Shown here one piece after another: positions 59,421 through 64,000 of a DNA stretch of 64,000 nucleotides (the first letter of the stretch is position 1; every line of letters begins with the position of its first letter). The notes below the pieces were generated by a model, which saw only the letters and a program-made list of their open reading frames with translations, searched no databases and had not been told where the DNA came from. A program made the position numbers and the translations under genes. The DNA is from Paenibacillus donghaensis (GTDB lineage: Bacteria; Bacillota; Bacilli; Paenibacillales; Paenibacillaceae): the NCBI RefSeq assembly GCF_002192415.1, contig NZ_CP021780.1:7192001-7256000 (forward strand). The letters are read 5' to 3'.

Positions 59421-59782
59421 GGGGCCGTTCTTGGATTCGACGGGGGTAGTTCGAGCATGAGTAGCGAGTAGTGGGGACGCGTCCGCTTCATCAACGCTAA
59501 AGCCTATTAAACGGCAAACAACAAAACAACTACGCTTTCGCAGCCTAAGAAACTGTGTGCGTGCTTCTACCCTGCATCGCCCATGTGACAGGACTAGGGG
59601 CTAACAAGTAGTGGGATACGCCGTTTGGTCTCCGCCTGGGGTCAACGGAAGAAGACAATCAGGCTGACCCAACGTATAGCCGGTTACGGGGCGATACTCG
59701 GGTGACATCAAAACTGTAACTACACTCGTAGAAGCTTATGTGCCGTTATCTTCGGACAGGGGTTCGACTCCCCTCGGCTCCA
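59421..59782 (+). ncRNA. ssrA: Transfer-messenger RNA (tmRNA)
   Basis: The 5' end GGGGCCGTTCTTGGATTCGA and the 3' tRNA-like end GGTTCGACTCCCCTCGGCTCC pair to make the acceptor stem. The tag frame runs 59513-59548 from a GGC resume codon and encodes GKQQNNYAFAA, so the added tag is AGKQQNNYAFAA. CCA is not encoded: after discriminator A the DNA reads TAT. A near-repeat of its 3' part lies at 61095, suggesting past use as an integration site. TATACT at 59315 may be its -10. Confidence 0.96.
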
Positions 59783-59794
59783 TATGGAGTAAAC

Positions 59795-59821
59795 TAAAAG
59801 ACACCTTTAGGGGTGTCTTTT
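59795..59821 (+). terminator. Terminator after tmRNA
   Basis: AAAAGACACC and GGGTGTCTTTT pair around TTTAG and continue into TTTT. Confidence 0.9.
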
Positions 59822-59904
59822 TTCTTCACACAATAACAGTAAAAAGCAACCTGTCTCGGTCGCTTTTTACGTTTTTGCATTTTGGAAAGGCTCTTAAAAA
59901 ACGT

Positions 59905-60063
59905 GTGTTTATTGAGGTTCGGACGTTGCTGACGACTTTAATGAAAGTTCCCGGATTCATTTTCCGAGTATTTGCCATCGCTGTCATGCAGAGCTTGTTT
60001 GCGGCGATCATTACGGGCCTGCTGCTGTTGGGCCTCCTGGCTGTTTACGGGTGTGGCATCTAG
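59905..60063 (+). CDS. Possible small membrane protein
   Basis: A 52-residue frame from GTG (59905) with one long hydrophobic segment (FRVFAIAVMQSLFAAIITGLL onward) and a short polar N-terminus. GGAAAGG lies 14 bases upstream, which is rather far. No family is recognised. The frame continues upstream through tmRNA, which is surely not coding. It lies in the presumed remnant region behind ssrA, so it may be a real small protein or a decayed fragment. Confidence 0.3.
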   Translation: MFIEVRTLLTTLMKVPGFIFRVFAIAVMQSLFAAIITGLLLLGLLAVYGCGI

Positions 60064-60326
60064 TTCTTTTACCGTGTTGATTAGGTTCTTGTCTGGATGG
60101 TTCGTGCTCAATTGAAAGCTCCTCCCTGTTTACTTAATAGGTTATGAATTTTATTATGTGCTGGTTACTGTGTGGCTATTCGTAAAGAACGGATGCTGCC
60201 TATCGATATATCCAGGAAACAAGTAGTCCTAAGCTAACTCAGTATCACCGCCAGCAGGAATATACGATACATAGGGCTCAGCAAAATGTTTTTGGCGAAG
60301 ATCATCATTCAGTACAACGTCATGCC

Positions 60327-60815
60327 CTAGATGTTACAAGTTTGCAATATACGCGGCAATTGAATGAGTAACTGGTCCATCGTGATCGGATCATCAAAAT
60401 TCCATTTTGCTTCGGTAACATAAGCTTGATTGGAACTGAGTGATTTCCAGAAGCGACTGTGCATGATCCGCACAGCTTCTTGTTTGGAAAGTGGATCCTC
60501 GTCTACAAGCAGAAAATGTACATCCGCTCTATATTCTCCCGTTTGATGAGATTGAATCATCCGAAAAGGCAATTTGGTTTCAATTAGCTCTTTAACCTTT
60601 TCTGACGGTTGAAATGCTAAAGGGTGATAAATGGTGAGGCCAAAACCCTTCATGCCCATTATATAGAGAGATCCCTCGGCCAGTACAAATATAGTTGCGG
60701 ATTGATGGTTCCCCTTATGAACAGAGAAGTGAGTCCAGAACTCTTCACATTTGAGTTTATGTTGTTGAATCCAGGAGTGTGCCTGCTCCTGCTTATTGAA
60801 AATATCAGCTATCAT
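60327..60815 (-). CDS. Hypothetical protein
   Basis: A 162-residue soluble protein with no signal peptide or membrane segment; I recognise no family. Visible features are a Trp/His-rich N-terminal half (AHSWIQQHKLKCEEFWTHF), a hydrophobic patch TIFVLAEGSLYIMGMKGFGL, and a charged middle. The ATG at 60815 has no good ribosome site, and no other start is available before an in-frame stop. It is the only plausible gene on the minus strand in the remnant region behind tmRNA. Confidence 0.5.
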   Translation of the reverse strand: MIADIFNKQEQAHSWIQQHKLKCEEFWTHFSVHKGNHQSATIFVLAEGSLYIMGMKGFGLTIYHPLAFQPSEKVKELIETKLPFRMIQSHQTGEYRADVHFLLVDEDPLSKQEAVRIMHSRFWKSLSSNQAYVTEAKWNFDDPITMDQLLIQLPRILQTCNI

Positions 60816-60862
60816 GAGTAAACTCGTATAGGTGTGTTCATCACGGTCAATCAGTATAGTAG

Positions 60863-61051
60863 GCGCAATCTGTGATAATTCGTCGATCCATGGGCAACAT
60901 TATAATGGGGAATTTCGCGGATAAGACATCTTATTCATTCGTGTTTATGCTTGGAGCCATATTGGCATTACTAACTGGATTATTTGTGCTGGTCGCTGGC
61001 GGATTTATGCGCAATGATGTTGAGACTCAATCCAATATTCCCAACCATTAG
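60863..61051 (+). pseudogene. 3' fragment of a membrane transporter (MFS-like)
   Basis: The frame encodes MGNFADKTSYSFVFMLGAIL, then LALLTGLFVLVAGGFMR and a short polar tail. This looks like the last transmembrane helix and cytoplasmic end of a major facilitator transporter. An in-frame stop lies directly upstream at 60860, and nothing before it resembles the rest of such a protein. It is therefore a truncated remnant. Confidence 0.55.
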
Positions 61052-61094
61052 CTAATTTGATTTAGGAATTTTGGTCGGCGAATTGTGTTCATTA

Positions 61095-61114
61095 GCCGTT
61101 ATCTTCAGACAGGG
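61095..61114 (+). other. Near-copy of the tmRNA 3' segment (possible attachment-site scar)
   Basis: GCCGTTATCTTCAGACAGGG matches 19 of 20 bases of the tmRNA segment at 59742-59761. Direct repeats of the tmRNA 3' end are the usual distal attachment site of ssrA-integrating islands. Confidence 0.6.
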
Positions 61115-61218
61115 AGCGGGTTTGTCCTATATTGTCTCCTTAATTATGTCCATATTGAAATAGTTTTGCTAAAATATAATAATAATAATCCTTTTCTCAA
61201 TGAAAAGACGTAGTTCGT

Positions 61219-61382
61219 TTGAATAGACCTGAGTTACAGAAGAAGATTCGTCATACTGTGCAACAATTGATCTGGGAAAAGGGTACGCTAGTCCAATGGA
61301 TGGGCTATTTCATGGAAACCTGAGTCAATTCAGCTTCATTACGCATCTTTACAAGGCTCAGAATCCTTGTAATATGCTATAA
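61219..61382 (+). pseudogene. Frameshifted N-terminal fragment of a coding sequence
   Basis: From TTG (61219) the frame reads NRPELQKKIRHTVQQLIWEK and then loses sense. Shifting frame at about 61281 continues it as GYASPMDGLFHGNL. The joined sequence resembles the start of a protein opening I recall from Paenibacillus (NRPEL, then WEKGYVSPVDVL). It lies upstream of the SEC-C gene and is a broken relic. Confidence 0.4.
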
Positions 61383-61432
61383 GAATAACGAATCTGATGC
61401 CGATGAAATCACGATGAGAAAGGGGAATATTG

Positions 61433-62638
61433 ATGTTTACTTCTGAACTAGTAAAAGGCTTTATCCTGCATCCGGAGGACATTGTATGCAATACTGCCCT
61501 CAGATATTTTGCCGACAGCTTCCTATATGAGAACGATACCACGTTAATGCCGCTTGTAATAGATAGACTGAAGCAATCTAAGCATGTGCAAGCTATTCAT
61601 TTGTTCCATGCCTATCGCTTCCCGCAAACGGAAGAGACAGTCCGCGAGTTGCTGGCCTTGTCTCAGTCGTCGTCTATCGATTCTAATACGAAATTTCATT
61701 TGAGAAAAATGTTAAGTAATTGCAATCCCCAGTTGTTAATCTCATATCAGGAGTTCATTGAGCAAGATCCGCTTTTGAAGAAGCGGGTGCAGCAGAAGAA
61801 TGAGCTTGCCCATATGGACGATCAGGAAGTTGTAGACAACTTCAGATTGTTCATTGAGCAAAGCACCGGCAAATTTGTGGATGAGTTTGATACGACATAC
61901 GGAAACGAAATGGTTAACGAGTTGTCTCGTCGGAGATGTATCGATCCCGAGGTTGTGCTGCAGAAGCTGGGCAATTATAATCCCGAAGATTTAAGCTATG
62001 AAACTCCTTATTATGTCCAACTGGCAGGTGCATTGAAGCTGGAAGCGGCCATTCCTTTTCTGTGTAGTTTTTTGGGGGCAGAAGATGATTGGCTTACGGA
62101 GCGGGCTAATGAAGCGCTTGTTCGAATTGGGACAACCTCGGTTGTAACGATGCTAACTGACCAATATTTCTCTGCTGAAGGGGAATACTTCCGGCTGTAT
62201 GCCTCTGATGTGTTCGGTAAAATTAAGCTGCCTGCCTCAGAGGAGGCGTTGCTTACACTGTTGCCTGAAGAGCAAGATCTTACCTACGCGACTAAGCTGG
62301 CACACGGTCTCTGCGAACTGGGGTCAAGCAAAGGTCTCCCATTAGTCGAGGCGATGGTGGAAGGGGACTACGACAGTGGATATTTGAGTCTCACGAAGTC
62401 GATTTATGCTTACTGCGTAATCTCGAGCACGCCCCATCCTTCATTACCGCAGTGGAAGAAGGAGCTTGATAAGGAAAAGGTTCGGCTGTCCAGGCGCGAG
62501 GTGGAATGGAATGAGATGGCTGCCAATAGGGTTCTCAAAGGCAGTCCCAAACCGTATACGAACCCGAATAAGGTAGGACGTAACGATCCTTGTCCTTGTG
62601 GGAGCGGGAAGAAGCACAAAAAATGCTGCGGCGCGTAG
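61433..62638 (+). CDS. HEAT-like repeat protein with C-terminal SEC-C motif
   Basis: A 401-residue soluble protein. Much of it is helical, with HEAT-like segments in the second half ([36 protein letters not shown]). It ends in a SEC-C zinc motif ([20 protein letters not shown]) like that of SecA. Such motifs bind zinc and often tie proteins to ribosomes or nucleic acids. AAAGGGG lies before the ATG at 61433. Function is not known. The relic just upstream and the neighbouring helicase give no operon clue. Confidence 0.75.
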   Translation: MFTSELVKGFILHPEDIVCNTALRYFADSFLYENDTTLMPLVIDRLKQSKHVQAIHLFHAYRFPQTEETVRELLALSQSSSIDSNTKFHLRKMLSNCNPQLLISYQEFIEQDPLLKKRVQQKNELAHMDDQEVVDNFRLFIEQSTGKFVDEFDTTYGNEMVNELSRRRCIDPEVVLQKLGNYNPEDLSYETPYYVQLAGALKLEAAIPFLCSFLGAEDDWLTERANEALVRIGTTSVVTMLTDQYFSAEGEYFRLYASDVFGKIKLPASEEALLTLLPEEQDLTYATKLAHGLCELGSSKGLPLVEAMVEGDYDSGYLSLTKSIYAYCVISSTPHPSLPQWKKELDKEKVRLSRREVEWNEMAANRVLKGSPKPYTNPNKVGRNDPCPCGSGKKHKKCCGA

Positions 62639-62736
62639 ATAGATAAGCTGAACTTAAGAATGATGGCTAATTGATGGGCGAGCCTCTTATGGACCAAGCG
62701 GTTCGTCCATTTGAATTTAAGAAGTTCAATAAATAA

Positions 62737-62778
62737 ATAAGGACACTGGAGGGTTCGTCCAGGTCCTTGTTTTTTGTT
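62737..62778. terminator. Terminator between convergent SEC-C gene and helicase
   Basis: AAGGACACTGGA and TCCAGGTCCTT pair with one bulge around GGGTTCG, followed by GTTTTTTG. The 90 bases before it contain a single arm (GAACTTAAGAATG) like that of hairpin repeat H and nothing else recognisable. Confidence 0.75.
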
Positions 62779-62895
62779 TATGATGACTTCTTGGACGGAT
62801 GAAAAGCGTATTGGCATCATTTATCTTTGAGTCTTTGTAATGTTTCAATCACTCCATCTATTGAAGTTTATACATCATCGGACAATATATTTCCG

Positions 62896-64000
62896 CTACA
62901 ACTCCGCACCCTTATAGCCCATCTTCCGATAACCCTTCACTCTTTTCTTGAACATTGCCATCAACATAGGGACCTGGAGGTCGATATAATCATATATTTT
63001 GACTTCCTCTTTATTCACATGACTTCGGTGCAAGCGGCCCGCATATTGCTGCAAGGTGCCTGACCAAGAGATGGGATGGACCAGAAACAAGGTGTCCAGT
63101 CTGGCATCATCGAAGCCTTCACCAATCAGCTTGCCGGTAGCAATAACTACCCGTTCCTGATCGTCCGGAATAGAGGCTATTTGAGCGCGTAGAGCCTCTC
63201 GCTGCTTTTTTCCCATTCTGCCTCGCAGTACAATTACGTTTTTGGCAAAAGGCTGCAGTCTCTCTGCAAAATATTCAGCATGAGCGGTCCGTTCAACTAG
63301 CAGCAGCGGCGAGCGGCCTTCATCCAGGCAGGTGAGTAAATCGTCGAAAATAAGGGTGTTGCGCTCCTCGTTATCCACAAGCTGCTGATAGATGTCCTGA
63401 ATACCAGTAACCTGTTCTCCTGGCTTGATCTGAAAAAGAGTATATCGGGGAATCACTCTTAATGAAAATCCTCTGGAGCTGCTTAAGGTTCGTCCATCTA
63501 TCTTCATAAGCACCGGTCCAAGCTGGAATCGTACGATAGCTTCTTGTCCGTCTTGACGTTTAGGTGTGGCAGTTAAACCGAATACATATTTGGCTTGGAC
63601 TTCCCGCAGAACCTGTTCGAAGCTGTAGGCAGATACGTGGTGGCATTCATCCACAATGACTTGGCCGTATTCACTTACGAAGGGTTTGACATTCCCTTTA
63701 TAGTTGAGGCTCTGAATGACAGCGATGTCGATGATACCGGTTCGTTTATTTTTGCCGCCGCCGATTACACCGATAGAATGTTTAGGAACTTCGAGAAAGG
63801 TCTGCAAACGTTCCTGCCATTGTTCCATAAGCTCCCGCCGATGCACCAGAATGAGGGTGTTTGTCTTTCTTGAAGCGATGATGCTGGCTGCTACGACGGT
63901 TTTGCCGAATGCAGTTGCCGCCGAGAGAACGCCAATATCCCGGTTCAGAATCGCTCTGGCTGCTGTATCCTGAAGTGTGGTCAGCGTACCAGTGAACTCT
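62896..64000 (-). CDS. DEAD/DEAH-box helicase, 5' part outside window
   Basis: 368 residues of a superfamily 2 helicase; the frame is open to the window edge. Motif I is SAATAFGKTVVAASI, motif Ia is near LILVHRRELMEQW, motif II is IVDECHH, motif III is FGLTATPKRQDG, and motifs V-VI lie around IGEGFDDARLDTLFLVHPISWSGTLQQYAGRLHR. Relatives act in DNA repair, restriction, or in conflict systems of the TOTE type, where the helicase is fused to other domains. Which applies cannot be told without the missing N-terminal part. Confidence 0.85.
   Translation of the reverse strand, partial: EFTGTLTTLQDTAARAILNRDIGVLSAATAFGKTVVAASIIASRKTNTLILVHRRELMEQWQERLQTFLEVPKHSIGVIGGGKNKRTGIIDIAVIQSLNYKGNVKPFVSEYGQVIVDECHHVSAYSFEQVLREVQAKYVFGLTATPKRQDGQEAIVRFQLGPVLMKIDGRTLSSSRGFSLRVIPRYTLFQIKPGEQVTGIQDIYQQLVDNEERNTLIFDDLLTCLDEGRSPLLLVERTAHAEYFAERLQPFAKNVIVLRGRMGKKQREALRAQIASIPDDQERVVIATGKLIGEGFDDARLDTLFLVHPISWSGTLQQYAGRLHRSHVNKEEVKIYDYIDLQVPMLMAMFKKRVKGYRKMGYKGAEL

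Noticed and set aside
59740..59904. Extension of the small membrane protein frame upstream through the tmRNA gene
   Set aside because: It would read through the structured 3' end and terminator of tmRNA, which is certain from its sequence.
62648..62735. Third full copy of hairpin repeat H after the SEC-C gene
   Set aside because: Only one arm (GAACTTAAGAATG) matches; the opposite end reads TTTAAGAAGTTC in a different arrangement, and the interior is unrelated.

Overview
The window looks like a chromosomal piece of a Paenibacillus-type Firmicute. The 23S rRNA and tRNA sequences are of Bacillus type, Shine-Dalgarno sites are strong (AGGAGG class), GTG and TTG starts are common, and the gene order follows the Bacillus subtilis block hprK-lgt-ppaX-yvoF-hisZGDBHAFI-yvcD-trxB-yvcJ-yvcK-whiA-crh-clpP-cggR-gapA-pgk-tpi-pgm-eno-secG-rnr-smpB-ssrA. 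Lineage-specific insertions sit in it: two acyltransferases, a gnd-gntR-gntK operon, hisJ and a prs paralogue, a uxaC-lacI-uxaB-uxaA operon, and a DUF1858/DUF438 pair. The genus is inferred from memory of gene content and order, not from a search.

Layout. 1-2914 is a 23S rRNA cut by the window edge. 2997-3802 holds eight tRNAs (Ser, Met, Val, Thr, Asp, Phe, Tyr, Lys), with no 5S rRNA between them and the 23S. 3955-12414 carries a PucR-type regulator, an MsmX-like ABC ATPase, HPr kinase, Lgt, PpaX and three acyltransferases. 12499-15705 (minus strand) is gluconate catabolism behind a GntR operator. 16042-26584 is histidine biosynthesis from hisZ to hisJ plus prs, split between hisA and hisF by about 1.85 kb of non-coding repeats. 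26851-30518 has a TPR protein, trxB and a methyltransferase. 31471-37067 is hexuronate catabolism with its LacI-type regulator. 37389-38905 is a putative Fur-controlled hemerythrin/PAS operon. 39121-43350 is glucokinase-rapZ-yvcK-whiA-HPr/Crh. 43499-46356 holds three exported or secondary proteins. clpP (minus) and tRNA-Arg (minus) follow. 47609-54761 is the glycolytic operon under CggR. 54969-59782 is secG-rnr-smpB-ssrA. 59783-61430 looks like the decayed remnant of an element inserted at the tmRNA 3' end. The window closes with a SEC-C protein and part of a helicase.

Carbon regulation is a common thread: HprK and its HPr/Crh substrate, an MsmX-like ATPase, glucokinase, YvcK, CggR, GntR, and a LacI regulator whose operon also carries a candidate cre site.

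The most unusual content is non-coding. Between hisA and hisF, and after the methyltransferase gene, lie MITE-like elements ending in GGTTACTNCTTAGG-type inverted repeats with 6-bp target duplications. Two copies (282 and 401 bp) are inserted inside a third. Removing them restores the host element exactly and shows that each landed in the 6-bp centre of one of the host's own internal palindromic motifs (TGC-N6-GCA). Other dispersed repeats include two tandem arrays that share the same downstream palindromic module, a hairpin repeat with TGAACTTAAGAATG arms, and a five-copy repeat found after genes.
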